Positions 19,693 to 29,119 are shown, numbered from the stretch's first letter. The stretch: DNA of 64,000 nucleotides from Campylobacter concisus (GCF_002092855.1 NZ_LVLC01000001.1:186001-250000), one strand, 5' to 3'. The notes: generated by a model not told the origin, from the letters alone. Translations and numbers: made by a program.

Positions 19693-20825
19693 AAAGTGCT
19701 CCTTATATCTTCTATGATCGCATCAGAGCTTGCTTGCACAGTGATCTTGCTCTTTTTGGCATCACTATCTATTATACCGCCAATCTCGCTGGCTTTTGCG
19801 ATGTAGATGTTTTCAACTAGGCTAAATAACGCCTTTTGGTTAAATATAAACTCACCGCTTATTATTACTGGGTTAAATTGTGCGCACTCGATTGGATTAT
19901 GCCCACCGATATTTGGTACAAAACTGCCTCCAAGCACTACTATATCGCTAATAGCATAGACATTTACAAGCTCGCCTAAAGTGTCAAGCAAATTTACTTT
20001 AGCTTCAAATTTATACGTTTGACTAAATTTCGCAAAGCTAAAATCATGCTTTTTAGCGTAGTCGCCTGCTATCTTCTCAACCTCTGTAAACCTCTCAGGA
20101 TGGCGTGGAGCGATGATCAAGAGATCGTTTTCTTTTAAATTTAAATTTTGCAAAATCATCTCTTCTTCGCCTGTATGCGTGCTTGCTAGCACGATCACTC
20201 TAGCTTTTGGCTTTTCATAAATTTTACTCACGCTTGGCAAAAATGCAGCTTTTATGTTACCAACGACCTCTGTTTCACCTGCACCAAGTGACTTTAGCCG
20301 CTCTTTATCAAGCTCACTTTGAGCGTAAATTTTGTCTATAAATTTAAAAAGATATCTATAAAAAAAGCCAAATTTCAGGTAGCTTTTGTAGCTTCTGTCT
20401 GAAATTCTCGCATTTATTAATATCACTCGGCTACCCTTTAGCTTTGCCATTAAAACTAGCATAAGCCAAAGCTCAGCCTCAAAAATAACTAAAATTTTGC
20501 TCTTTTTTAGCCAAAATGGCAAGAAAATTTCAAATGGCAAAAATCTCGTGTTAGAGCAAATTTTACTTGCCGCTTCAAAGCCCGTATTTGTCACCACACT
20601 TATAGCTTTACTATCAAATTTTTGCATCAAAGGTTTGAGTGCTTGCACCTCGCCAAATGAACAAGCGTGAAAATGCACATCTGCATCTTGAAATTTAGGA
20701 TTATTAAAGAGGAAAAAACGTGCCGGAATTGATTTATGATACTTTTTTTTAAAACTTAAAATAATTAGAAATATAGCCCCAAAGAGATAGAGTATTGAGG
20801 CTAGAAAGTAATATATTATTATCAC
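19689..20825 (-). CDS. waaA: Kdo transferase WaaA (KdtA)
   Basis: WaaA attaches Kdo to lipid A at the inner membrane. It has an N-terminal membrane anchor (residues 2-26), the GT30 N-terminal domain with the catalytic glutamate in ACSFGEVQALKP, TNTGFEAA, and the C-terminal GT-B domain with NIKAAF, LASTHTGEEE, APRHPERF and the donor-binding GGSFVPNIGGHNPIE. At 378 residues it is shorter than E. coli WaaA (425) but motif-complete. The start is nine bases before the upstream zinc-ribbon gene's stop region. Confidence 0.95.
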   Translation of the reverse strand: MIIIYYFLASILYLFGAIFLIILSFKKKYHKSIPARFFLFNNPKFQDADVHFHACSFGEVQALKPLMQKFDSKAISVVTNTGFEAASKICSNTRFLPFEIFLPFWLKKSKILVIFEAELWLMLVLMAKLKGSRVILINARISDRSYKSYLKFGFFYRYLFKFIDKIYAQSELDKERLKSLGAGETEVVGNIKAAFLPSVSKIYEKPKARVIVLASTHTGEEEMILQNLNLKENDLLIIAPRHPERFTEVEKIAGDYAKKHDFSFAKFSQTYKFEAKVNLLDTLGELVNVYAISDIVVLGGSFVPNIGGHNPIECAQFNPVIISGEFIFNQKALFSLVENIYIAKASEIGGIIDSDAKKSKITVQASSDAIIEDIRSTL

Positions 20826-20833
20826 GAAATGTG

Positions 20834-21541
20834 TTATTGCTCTTGTTTATACAAAATTCTGCCACAATGTGGACATGTAACGATATCTTCGCCCTTGATA
20901 ACAGCAGAGAAAGTTTTGTCGTTTATCTGCATAAAGCAACCATAACAAGCTTGTTTTTTTACAGGAACAACAGCCGTATTATGAGCCCATTTTCTAATTT
21001 TTTCATAAAATGCGAGAATTTTTTGATTCATAGTGGCGATAAGCTTGTCTTTTTTAGCATAAACTTCTTTACGTTCTTTTTCGATATTTTCAAGTTCAGA
21101 TGAAGTTTTGCTTTTTATATTTTTTAAATTCTCTTCAAGTTCAGCTTTTTTTGCACCAAGCTCATCTTTTTGACTATTTTTACCATCTATTAGCTTCTCA
21201 AGTCTAGCAATCTCTTCATTTGCAGCCTCAAGTTGCTCTTTTGCAATATCCTCTTCAAGACTTAGAGCTTTTATCTCCTTTTCGCTTTTTGCACTTGAGC
21301 TTTTTTTAGCTACATCTTTTATCTTTGCACTAAACTCGGCAATATGAGCATTTGTACCTGATTTTTGAGACTTTAAGTCACTTACCTCTTCATCTAGTCT
21401 TTCTATATTAACCGTTATAGTTTCGCACTCTTCTTCTATATTTTTATAAGCCTTTTCTATATCCTGAATGCGTGGTATAAAGCCATCTATTTGTTTATCA
21501 AGGTCAGATAATTCAACTAATTGTTGTAAGTATTTATTCAT
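20834..21541 (-). CDS. Coiled-coil protein with C4 zinc ribbon
   Basis: Residues 1-180 form a long predicted coiled coil. The C-terminus is a zinc ribbon with CYGC and CPHC pairs (KQACYGCFMQI ... VTCPHCGRILY), as in the zf-RING_7/COG1579 family. Relatives occur near the nif3-like gene in many bacteria; the function is unclear, with a nucleic-acid-linked role suspected. I take the ATG at 21541, preceded by AAAAAAGGAAAC, rather than an in-frame ATG at 21565 that lies inside the upstream gene. Confidence 0.85.
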   Translation of the reverse strand: MNKYLQQLVELSDLDKQIDGFIPRIQDIEKAYKNIEEECETITVNIERLDEEVSDLKSQKSGTNAHIAEFSAKIKDVAKKSSSAKSEKEIKALSLEEDIAKEQLEAANEEIARLEKLIDGKNSQKDELGAKKAELEENLKNIKSKTSSELENIEKERKEVYAKKDKLIATMNQKILAFYEKIRKWAHNTAVVPVKKQACYGCFMQINDKTFSAVIKGEDIVTCPHCGRILYKQEQ

Positions 21542-21558
21542 AATGTTTCCTTTTTTTG

Positions 21559-22281
21559 TTAGCAATATGTAAATGGATTTTTAGAATTGCGTATTATAAC
21601 TTCAATTTTCAGATTTTGCAAATATTTTGCTAAAAAATCACCAAAACAACGTTCACTTTCATAGTGATTTATATCGATTAAATTTAGCCCATTTTCCTTC
21701 GCATAAAGGGCTTGGTGATATTTTAGATCACCCGTTAAAAAGACATCTGCTTTTACATCTTGGATGAGATCTGCGCCACTTCCGGTGCAGATACAAATTT
21801 TAGAAATTTCATCTTTTGCATGAACCACTCTTAAATTTTCTAGCCCAAGTTTTTCTTTTACAAATTTGCAAAGCTCGCTAAATTTCATCTTCACATCAGC
21901 ATAGATCAAAAAGCCCTCTTTGTTCGAAATTTCAAGCTCCAAAACCTGCATCACAAATTTTTCATTTAAAAAAGCAAGGTCGGCATTTGTATGAAGCGAG
22001 ATGAGCGAGATATTTTTTATCATCATCTCTCTTATGAGTGAGCTTGGATAAAGGCTGTAGTCTAGGCTTTTTAACCCCTTAAAAATGAGCGGATGGTGAG
22101 TGATGATGAGCGAATTTGGCAAGACATTTTGCAAAAGTTCGCTATCCAAATCAAGACTTAGATAAATTCGCTCAAATTCGCTATCAAATGAGCCAACTTG
22201 TAGGCCACTATTGTCCCAGGACTCTTGGCTCGCAAATGGGCAAATTTCATCTAAAATTTTATAAATTTCAGCTATTTTCAT
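21559..22281 (-). CDS. Nif3-like dinuclear metal centre protein
   Basis: A 240-residue NIF3/YbgI-type protein. Its N-terminus ESWDNSGLQVG and the SLITHHPLIFKGLK motif supply metal ligands. The C-terminal ICTGSGADLI ... DVFLTGDLKYHQAL and DINHYESE supply the rest of the di-metal site. Members assemble as hexameric toroids. One described role is GTP cyclohydrolase type 1-like activity, but none is certain here. It follows glyQ by six bases. Confidence 0.92.
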   Translation of the reverse strand: MKIAEIYKILDEICPFASQESWDNSGLQVGSFDSEFERIYLSLDLDSELLQNVLPNSLIITHHPLIFKGLKSLDYSLYPSSLIREMMIKNISLISLHTNADLAFLNEKFVMQVLELEISNKEGFLIYADVKMKFSELCKFVKEKLGLENLRVVHAKDEISKICICTGSGADLIQDVKADVFLTGDLKYHQALYAKENGLNLIDINHYESERCFGDFLAKYLQNLKIEVIIRNSKNPFTYC

Positions 22282-22287
22282 AAAATT

Positions 22288-23148
22288 TTACTTTTGCCCT
22301 AGGCTCTCTTTATAAGTTAGCGCACACTCTTTGGCCAGCTCGCGGATTTTTAGGATGTAGTCTTGCCTTTGTGTAACACTTATCGCCCCACGCGCATCAA
22401 GGACGTTAAATGTGTGAGCCGCAAGCATGCAATAATCATACGCTGGCAGTGAAATTTTAGCCTCTAAGCAGCGTTTGCACTCGTTAAATGCGTTTTCGAA
22501 CTGGTTAAAAAGCATATCGACGTTTGCTACTTCAAAGTTATATTTACTCCACTCATACTCACCTTGTTTATGCACGTCGGCGTAGGTTACGATGTTGCCA
22601 TTAGAGTCGTCCCAAACGATGTCATAGACGCTATTTACGTCTTGGAGATACATGGCTAAGCGCTCAAGTCCGTATGTTATCTCACCAGAAATCAACTCGC
22701 ATGCGATGCCACCCACTTGTTGAAAATAGGTAAACTGCGTCACTTCCATGCCATCTAGCCAGACCTCCCAGCCTAGCCCCCAAGCGCCCAGAGTCGGGCT
22801 CTCCCAGTTATCCTCGACGAATCGGATGTCGTGATCTTTTAAATTTAACCCAAGCTTTTCAAGGCTTTTTAGATAAAGCTCCTGGATATTTTCCGGGCTC
22901 GGTTTAATGAGCACCTGAAACTGATAATAAGCGCCTAGGCGGTTTGGATTTTCGCCGTATCTGCCATCAGTCGGACGGCGGCTTGGAGCTACATATGCAG
23001 TCGCCCACGGCTTTGGTCCGAGGCTCCTTAAAAATGTCGCTTGGTGATATGTGCCCGCACCAGCTGGCATGTCGTATGGTTGAAGTATCACGCAGCCTTG
23101 CTCTTGCCAATAGTTTTGAAGGGTTAATATTATTTGTGAAAATGTCAT
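22288..23148 (-). CDS. glyQ: Glycyl-tRNA synthetase alpha subunit
   Basis: GlyQ is the catalytic subunit of the alpha2-beta2 glycyl-tRNA synthetase. The 286-residue protein has the near-invariant [18 protein letters not shown] start, [41 protein letters not shown] and [13 protein letters not shown]. The beta subunit gene glyS is not in the window. The start is preceded by AAAGGAAAG. Confidence 0.98.
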   Translation of the reverse strand: MTFSQIILTLQNYWQEQGCVILQPYDMPAGAGTYHQATFLRSLGPKPWATAYVAPSRRPTDGRYGENPNRLGAYYQFQVLIKPSPENIQELYLKSLEKLGLNLKDHDIRFVEDNWESPTLGAWGLGWEVWLDGMEVTQFTYFQQVGGIACELISGEITYGLERLAMYLQDVNSVYDIVWDDSNGNIVTYADVHKQGEYEWSKYNFEVANVDMLFNQFENAFNECKRCLEAKISLPAYDYCMLAAHTFNVLDARGAISVTQRQDYILKIRELAKECALTYKESLGQK

Positions 23149-23166
23149 TGCTTTCCTTTTAAAATT

Positions 23167-24705
23167 TTACTTTACATAGTGTATAACTGCGCCAGGTCCT
23201 AGTGGTAGATCAAAAATGTACCAAAATGACATTAGCACTGTCCAAGAAATTAAAAATGCAACCGTATAAGGAAGCATAATGGAAACTACTGATCCAATTT
23301 TTAACTCTTTATTGTATTTTTGCATAAAAGCTACTATCAAAACAAAAAACGGCATCAAGGGCGTTATGATATTTGTAGTAGAGTCGCCTATTCTAAAAGC
23401 AGCCTGCGTAAGCTCTGGTGAAAGTCCAAGATTCATAAACATTGGTACAAAAATCGGAGCCATCATCGCCCACTTTGCAGAATCAACAGCTATAAATAAA
23501 TTTATAAAAGCGATCAAGAAAATAAAAACTATAATAAGGCTAAGTCCAGTCAACCCGATCTCTTTTAGAAAAATAGAACCTTTAATAGAAAGTACTAGCC
23601 CAATATTTGAGGTATTAAAAAGATATGTAAACTGAGCTGCAAAAAATATCAAAACCAAAAATCCTGATAGCTCAGAAATAGATTGTTCCATAAATTTTAT
23701 GGCATCATTACTGCTTTTTATACTCCTGGCGCCTACACCGTAAGCTACGCCTACCACTATAAAAAGTAACATCATAAAAACGACAATAGAATGCATAAAA
23801 GTAGATTTCATAAAGCTTTCATTGCCTTTTGCTCCAAATAAAGAGCCAGAAGGCAAAATAGCCACAAGCAGTAAAATCACAAAAACGATCAATGCTATTA
23901 GTGAAAATTTTAAGCCACGTTTTTGCTCTGCACTTATCTCACTATGCTCTTTTAGGCTAAAATCACCTAAAAAATCAAATTTACCAAGCCTAGGCTCTAC
24001 GATTTTATCCGTTACAAACCAGCCAACAAATACGATCAAAAATGTCGAAGCGATCATAAAGTACCAATTTGCAGTTGCTAGTACCACATAATCTGGATTT
24101 AACACGCTAGCTGCTTGCATAGAAAATGCCGCAAACATAGGGTCATTTGTACCGATTAATAAATTTGCCGACCAGCCACCGCTAACACCAGCAAAAGCAG
24201 CAGCTAGTCCAGCAATTGGATGACGACCAAATCCAGCAAATAAAATAGCTCCAAGCGGGATTAGCACAACATAGCCAACCGAGGAAGCAACATTTGACAT
24301 TACACCAAGAAAAATAACGATTGGAGTTACCCATATTTTGGAAGATTTTAAGGCAATCTTTGTCATAAGTGCTGATAAAAGTCCGGACTTGTCTGCGATA
24401 CCAATACCTAGAATAATCGCAAAGACTACTCCCAAAGGATAAAAACTAGTAAAATTTTTAAGTACAGATGAAACAAAAGATCTAAGACTATCAGCAGAAA
24501 GCAAATTTATAACATTTGCATTAAGCTGTGATATTTGTCCATCTTTGATAGCCTGATAGCTTACGCCAACGCCCATCTTTTCTAACACAAACGATATTAT
24601 TATCGTAATAATCGAAAGATAGATAAAAAGCATAGTTGGATTTGGCAATTTGTTACCAAAATTTTCGATAAAACTTAAGATTGAACTATTATTTTTTTTA
24701 TTCAT
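23167..24705 (-). CDS. AbgT-family transporter
   Basis: A 512-residue protein with about 11-13 membrane helices in the AbgT family (p-aminobenzoyl-glutamate transporters, some of which export sulfonamides). Diagnostic stretches are FGNKLPNPTMLFIYLS at the N-terminus, GVSGGWSANLLIGTNDP, FNTSNIG and RIGDSTTNIITPLMPF near the C-terminus. It is inserted between glyQ and the GyrI-like gene. C. jejuni, as I recall, has glyQ next to DUF3972 without this transporter, so it may be an accessory addition. Confidence 0.92.
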   Translation of the reverse strand: MNKKNNSSILSFIENFGNKLPNPTMLFIYLSIITIIISFVLEKMGVGVSYQAIKDGQISQLNANVINLLSADSLRSFVSSVLKNFTSFYPLGVVFAIILGIGIADKSGLLSALMTKIALKSSKIWVTPIVIFLGVMSNVASSVGYVVLIPLGAILFAGFGRHPIAGLAAAFAGVSGGWSANLLIGTNDPMFAAFSMQAASVLNPDYVVLATANWYFMIASTFLIVFVGWFVTDKIVEPRLGKFDFLGDFSLKEHSEISAEQKRGLKFSLIALIVFVILLLVAILPSGSLFGAKGNESFMKSTFMHSIVVFMMLLFIVVGVAYGVGARSIKSSNDAIKFMEQSISELSGFLVLIFFAAQFTYLFNTSNIGLVLSIKGSIFLKEIGLTGLSLIIVFIFLIAFINLFIAVDSAKWAMMAPIFVPMFMNLGLSPELTQAAFRIGDSTTNIITPLMPFFVLIVAFMQKYNKELKIGSVVSIMLPYTVAFLISWTVLMSFWYIFDLPLGPGAVIHYVK

Positions 24706-24710
24706 TTTTC

Positions 24711-25130
24711 CTAACCCAAAATAGATATAAAAATTTTTATCTCGTCGCTGCCGTAAAGCTCAAAATCCGTTTTATAAGCTCTTTTTGACTCACTACTTTC
24801 AAAATACTTCCAAATTTCACCCCAAAATTTTGCAACATTTTGTGGCTCTCTTGCAAAACTAAAAACGGCGTATTTGCCACTTTTTATCTCTAGAATTTCA
24901 TCACTTTTGTGACTTAATCTTGTGCCGATGAAGTTATCGTAATGTCCGTTAAGATCGCTTTCATAGTTGCAGTAAACGCTATAAATTTCACTATTGCCAT
25001 CATAGTACTCTCTCATAAATTTAGACCATAAAGCTGGAATTTTACCCTTGCCGCCTATCTCATCTTCATTTTTAGTGCGAGTTTTTACTCCGTAAATTTC
25101 AAAGCTATCCTCTAAATTTATAATCTTCAT
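24711..25130 (-). CDS. GyrI-like effector-binding domain protein
   Basis: The 139-residue protein matches the stand-alone GyrI-like/AraC effector-binding fold. It has an early IYGVKTRT strand, IPALWSKFMRE, the YSVYCNYESDLNGHYDNFIGTRL region, and a C-terminal SGKYAVFSF with KFWGEIWKYF. Such domains bind small hydrophobic or aromatic molecules, often drugs. It lies five bases upstream of the AbgT transporter start and three after DUF3972, so it may be linked to transport of the same compound (inference). Confidence 0.8.
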   Translation of the reverse strand: MKIINLEDSFEIYGVKTRTKNEDEIGGKGKIPALWSKFMREYYDGNSEIYSVYCNYESDLNGHYDNFIGTRLSHKSDEILEIKSGKYAVFSFAREPQNVAKFWGEIWKYFESSESKRAYKTDFELYGSDEIKIFISILG

Positions 25131-25133
25131 AAA

Positions 25134-25607
25134 CTACTTTTGCCCGTTAAAATTTTCAACCGCTTGGTTCCACATGAGCTTGTATTTTCGTTTTAGAAAT
25201 TCAACTTCATCTTGTGAAATTTTAAGCTGTTTTGTGAGCGTCTCGACTGTTTTTCTATCCTCGTCATAGAGCTCTTGCATCGAAATGAGCGCCTCTTTTA
25301 AAAATTTATTCTCATTTCTTAGGGTTTCAAGCGTCTCATCCTTTGCGTCAAGCACTTTTTCGTGTAAATTTAATATCGTTCCAATCGTCTTTTCAACAAA
25401 GCTGATACCATCTTGGCTTTGCGGCTGCAAGGATAAATTTTGCGAAACACTAGGCACCACACTCATTGTTCCTTCGCTCGCTTCTATCAAAATTTCTCCA
25501 TTTTCCTCTTTGGTTTTCAAAACGCCACGATTTATCATATCTTCGATAACTTCACGCTCCAAGTGCACAAGTTTGCAAAATTCATCAACTCCAAGATAGG
25601 TCTGCAC
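25134..25607 (-). CDS. DUF3972 family protein with coiled coil
   Basis: A 157-residue protein of Campylobacterota. Residues 1-45 look like a helix-turn-helix of the MerR/excisionase kind (YLGVDEFCKLVHLEREVIEDMI). A linker and a long coiled coil from about 80 to 150 follow. No catalytic residues are visible and no function is known to me. The start is GTG at 25607 behind AAAAGGAGAAG. As I recall, C. jejuni keeps a homologue between purE and glyQ. Confidence 0.8.
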   Translation of the reverse strand: MQTYLGVDEFCKLVHLEREVIEDMINRGVLKTKEENGEILIEASEGTMSVVPSVSQNLSLQPQSQDGISFVEKTIGTILNLHEKVLDAKDETLETLRNENKFLKEALISMQELYDEDRKTVETLTKQLKISQDEVEFLKRKYKLMWNQAVENFNGQK

Positions 25608-25619
25608 CGCTTCTCCTTT

Positions 25620-26114
25620 TTACAGTATCACTTCAACCTTTGAAGAATCTTCCTCTAAAGCCTTTATTTTCGCCTCTCTGTCAGCTTTTAGAGCACTTGC
25701 CAGACCATCATCTTCAAGAGCTAAAATTTGCACCGCCAAATAGGCCGCATTTATAGCACCAGCCTTGCCGATAGCTAGAGTTGCCACTGGCATGCCACTT
25801 GGCATTTGCACAGTTGAGTAAAGTGCATCAACGCCACTTAGAGCCGAGCCTGCCATTGGTATGCCTATTACTGGTTTTGTTGTATTTGCAGCGATCGCAC
25901 CAGCTAGGTGAGCCGCCATACCAGCAGCTGCAATAAAGACTTTTGCACCCTTTTTCTCAGCATTTGCGACGTACTCACTAGTTCTTTTTGGACTTCTGTG
26001 AGCTGAGCTGATTATCAGTTCATATTTTACGCCAAATTTTTCAAGAGTTTTTGCCGCCTCGCTAACGATCTCATAGTCGCTTTTACTTCCCATTATAATA
26101 GAAACAAATTTCAT
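25620..26114 (-). CDS. purE: N5-carboxyaminoimidazole ribonucleotide mutase PurE
   Basis: PurE moves the carboxyl group of N5-CAIR to give CAIR in purine synthesis. The 164-residue protein has the class I motifs IIMGSKSDYE, SAHRSPKRTSEY, AAAGMAAHLAGAIAANT and the GIPMAGSALSGVDALYSTVQMP loop. It overlaps the U32-protease gene by four bases. Confidence 0.97.
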   Translation of the reverse strand: MKFVSIIMGSKSDYEIVSEAAKTLEKFGVKYELIISSAHRSPKRTSEYVANAEKKGAKVFIAAAGMAAHLAGAIAANTTKPVIGIPMAGSALSGVDALYSTVQMPSGMPVATLAIGKAGAINAAYLAVQILALEDDGLASALKADREAKIKALEEDSSKVEVIL

Positions 26115-27370
26115 ATTTTCTCCCTTAAAAAGCTAAATTTTGGTAGCTTAATACCAAGACTTATCTCGTTTTCATTGCCGCTATGAATTTCACTCATAAC
26201 CTTGCCTTTTTTGGTAATGAGCTGTTTAAATTTGATAAATTTCTTACCATCTTGTGAATAAATCTTTGAGATTTCATTTTCACTATCTTCTATAACCGAT
26301 CCAATAGGAGCCACGATCTCATAGCTGTTGCCTGGAAAAATTTTATATTTACACTTAAAAAATTCGCCATCTTCGCTTATTGCATTTACCTGATGTGTGC
26401 CTTCTTCTAGGCTGATAACGTGATTTTGTGTATCTATTCTCTCATAAGGCCTATGCACCAAATATCCATCCGTAAAGCCGCGGTTTTTTAGTGTATTTAT
26501 CTCATTTTCATAAATTTGTGCGTCAAATTTATCATCCATGGCATCATCTATCGCCATTTTATAGGCTCTTGCTGTGCAGGCTGCATAATACTCGCTCTTT
26601 GTGCGACCTTCTATTTTTAGGCTATCTATTACGCCGCTATCAACGATCTCTTTGATGTGTGAGATGAGGCAAAGATCCTTTGAGTTCATGATGTGAGTGC
26701 CGTTTTCATCCTCTTCTAAGCGGAAAAGCACGCCACTCTCTTCGTTTTTAGCGTAAAGTTCATACTTAAACCTACAATCATTTGCACAGCTGCCGCGATT
26801 TGACATACGTCCACTTTGCACTGAGCTTACCAAACACCTGCCAGAGTAGGCAAAGCACATCGAGCCATGGACAAAAATTTCAATGTCAAGAGTTGGAATT
26901 TCTTCTTTTATCCTTATGACATCTTTTAAATTCATCTCGCGAGCGACAACTATTCGTTTTGCGCCCATATCATGATAAATTTTTGCATCAAGCACGTTCA
27001 TAACGTTTGCCTGAGTTGAGAGATGTATCTCGATATCAGGAGCGATGGCTTTTGCTAGACTCATGACTCCTGGAGTTGCGATAATAAAGGCATCTGGCTT
27101 CATCGCTGAGATGGTTTGCAAGTGCCTTTTTAGTGGCTCGATCTGAGAGTTAAAAGGAAAAGCATTTATGGTCGCATAAAATTTCTTTCCCTTTGCATGT
27201 GTGTAGTCTATTGCCTCTTTGAATGTTTCAAGGTTAAACTCCCTTGCCGATCTAGTCCTTAGCGAAAAGCTAGCCACCGAGCCATAAACAGCGTCAGCTC
27301 CATACTCAAGGGCGATTTTAAGTTTTGTTAAATTTCCAGCTGGAGATAAAAGCTCAGGCCTTTTTAGCAC
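26111..27370 (-). CDS. trhP: Peptidase U32 family protein, TrhP-like tRNA hydroxylation factor
   Basis: The 419-residue protein opens with KRPELLSPAGNLTKLKIALEYGADAVYG. It carries the U32 signature with its cysteine cluster (SMCFAYSGRCLVSS, SNRGSCANDCRFKYEL), proposed to hold an iron-sulfur cluster. A C-terminal U32 beta-barrel follows. The E. coli relatives TrhP/YegQ hydroxylate uridine 34 of tRNAs with prephenate. Assignment to this branch, rather than UbiU-like or RlhA-like, rests on N-terminal similarity and length. In its neighbourhood it overlaps purE and cheZ by 1-4 bases. Confidence 0.82.
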   Translation of the reverse strand: MLKRPELLSPAGNLTKLKIALEYGADAVYGSVASFSLRTRSAREFNLETFKEAIDYTHAKGKKFYATINAFPFNSQIEPLKRHLQTISAMKPDAFIIATPGVMSLAKAIAPDIEIHLSTQANVMNVLDAKIYHDMGAKRIVVAREMNLKDVIRIKEEIPTLDIEIFVHGSMCFAYSGRCLVSSVQSGRMSNRGSCANDCRFKYELYAKNEESGVLFRLEEDENGTHIMNSKDLCLISHIKEIVDSGVIDSLKIEGRTKSEYYAACTARAYKMAIDDAMDDKFDAQIYENEINTLKNRGFTDGYLVHRPYERIDTQNHVISLEEGTHQVNAISEDGEFFKCKYKIFPGNSYEIVAPIGSVIEDSENEISKIYSQDGKKFIKFKQLITKKGKVMSEIHSGNENEISLGIKLPKFSFLREKI

Positions 27371-28116
27371 TATTTTTTACCCAAACTTTCTATCAAGGCT
27401 TCGATATCGTCGTTGCTCACAAGATTTTCAGTCGTTGTATCACCAGCGATGTGAACAGCGGAGCTAACACGCTTATCATCGTCAATTTTACCTTCAAACA
27501 AGGTATTCATATATTTGCTAAGTGCCCTCATAACGTTAATAACACGCTCGATCTTTTGTCTATGGATGTCTTGATACTGCATCATATCCATAGCCATCAT
27601 GATCTCATCTTGTCCCATTTGTAAATTTCCGATGATATTATCGATCGTGCCAAGAAGTGAGTTATTTTTCTCCAAAGCCTCGCTAAATGCAGCAATATTT
27701 GGAAATTTCTCACTTAGCGTCGTAAATAGCTCAATATTTGAGTTTATTGTGCCTTTTAGGCTATTTGAGTCGCTCTCAGCGTCCATAAAAAAGTTATTTA
27801 TCGTCTCAAGCTTATCAAACATCTGAGTAGCTTTTTCTTCGCTATCTCTTGTTACATCGTCAAGCTGATGAACCATTTTGTGATCTTCCGTTGGTGGTGG
27901 TGGTGGCCAAACGCCATCTGCACTCACTCTATAATTTTCTGCATTCTTTGAATTACTTTCTGATTTTGACTGTGGCTCATCTTTAGTATCAATTGCTTCT
28001 GCAACTTCTGTTACCTCGTCTGTTTCCTCTTTGACGTCCGCAACCTCTTGGCCAGCATCTTCTTTAGCATCATCTAGCCCACCTGCCATAAGTGCGTCAA
28101 GTTCCTCTTGAGTCAT
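27370..28116 (-). CDS. cheZ: Chemotaxis phosphatase CheZ (epsilonproteobacterial type)
   Basis: The central helical hairpin ends in MMQYQDIHRQKIERV, with D183 and Q187 matching the CheZ catalytic Asp and Gln that dephosphorylate CheY-P. The N-terminus MTQEELDALMAG and the C-terminus SNDDIEALIESL are related short peptides, similar to the CheC/FliY or FliM-type CheY-binding peptides. Between them lies an acidic linker and a PPPPP run at 71-75. At 248 residues it is larger than E. coli CheZ (214). It directly overlaps the U32 gene by one base. Confidence 0.88.
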   Translation of the reverse strand: MTQEELDALMAGGLDDAKEDAGQEVADVKEETDEVTEVAEAIDTKDEPQSKSESNSKNAENYRVSADGVWPPPPPTEDHKMVHQLDDVTRDSEEKATQMFDKLETINNFFMDAESDSNSLKGTINSNIELFTTLSEKFPNIAAFSEALEKNNSLLGTIDNIIGNLQMGQDEIMMAMDMMQYQDIHRQKIERVINVMRALSKYMNTLFEGKIDDDKRVSSAVHIAGDTTTENLVSNDDIEALIESLGKK

Positions 28117-28251
28117 AAAAGCTCCTAATAAAATTTGGCTTGATTATATAGGATTTAAATAAAAAGTAAGTTTAAAGGCAATGCTTTTATCTTTAAATTT
28201 ATAAATTTTTAGATAGCATTTTTAAAAATAAACGACCTTAAAAGGCTAAAA

Positions 28252-29031
28252 ATGACCGTCGATCTTCACAACCACACGCCACTTTGCAAGCACGCAGTTG
28301 GAGAGCCAAGAGAGTATGTACAAAATGCAATAAAAGCTGGCATAAAATACTTTGGCTTTAGCGATCACGCACCGATGAACTACGATGAAGCTTACAGAAT
28401 GAGCTTTGATGAAATGCAAGGCTATGAAGACAAAATTTTACATTTAAGAGATGAATTTAGAGGTGAAATAGAAATTTTGCTTGGCTATGAGATGGATTTT
28501 TTAGATGGATTTATGGATGAGCGAGTTTTTGCTAGAAAGGTTGATTATCTAATAGGTTCTGTGCATTTTTTTAATGGCTGGGCATTTGACAATCCAGAAT
28601 TTATCGGTGGCTACGAGGGCAAAGACTTGGATCAAATTTGGCAAGAGTATTTTGATCATGTAGAAAGATCGGCCAAGCTTGGCAAATTTGACATTATGGG
28701 GCATATTGATCTTTTAAAACTTTTTAAATTTTTGCCAAAAAAGGATGTTAGGATTTTAGCTAAAAATGCAGTAAATGCGATAAAAGAAGCAGATTTAGTT
28801 GTTGAGATAAATGCTGCTGGCTTTAGAAAGCCTATCGGCGAGCAATATCCAAGCCTGAATTTACTTGAACTAATAGCCGAAAAAGATATAACAATCACCT
28901 TTGGCTCAGATGCTCACACAAAAGAAGATATCGGTAAAAATGGCGAAATTTGCGAACAAATAGCCAGAGATTTAGGTTATTCAAAATGTGCTATTTTTAA
29001 AAACAGAGATAGAGAATTAGTAAAATTTTAG
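28252..29031 (+). CDS. hisK: Histidinol-phosphatase of the PHP family
   Basis: The 259-residue protein starts with the PHP metal motif VDLHNHTPLCKHA, followed by GFSDHAPM, the second site LGYEMDF, SVHFFNG, MGHIDLLK and the C-terminal FGSDAHTKED. This fits the HisK/HisJ class of histidinol phosphatases in histidine synthesis. Other PHP phosphoesterases share these motifs, so the substrate is inferred. It is divergent from cheZ (135 bp away) and 88 bp upstream of glnA. Confidence 0.85.
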   Translation: MTVDLHNHTPLCKHAVGEPREYVQNAIKAGIKYFGFSDHAPMNYDEAYRMSFDEMQGYEDKILHLRDEFRGEIEILLGYEMDFLDGFMDERVFARKVDYLIGSVHFFNGWAFDNPEFIGGYEGKDLDQIWQEYFDHVERSAKLGKFDIMGHIDLLKLFKFLPKKDVRILAKNAVNAIKEADLVVEINAAGFRKPIGEQYPSLNLLELIAEKDITITFGSDAHTKEDIGKNGEICEQIARDLGYSKCAIFKNRDRELVKF

Positions 29032-29076
29032 ATTGGGTTCAAATAAAATATAAATTTAATCTTAAATATTAGGTTT

Positions 29077-29087
29077 TATGATAGAAT
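29077..29087 (+). promoter_or_regulatory. Candidate -10 element upstream of glnA
   Basis: TATGATAGAAT holds two overlapping near-consensus -10 hexamers (TATGAT, TAGAAT) 33 bases before the glnA start. The region upstream is AT-rich with no convincing -35, as is common in Campylobacter. Confidence 0.3.
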
Positions 29088-29119
29088 ACGAAAAATTTAA
29101 AAATTAAAAGGAGAAAAAA

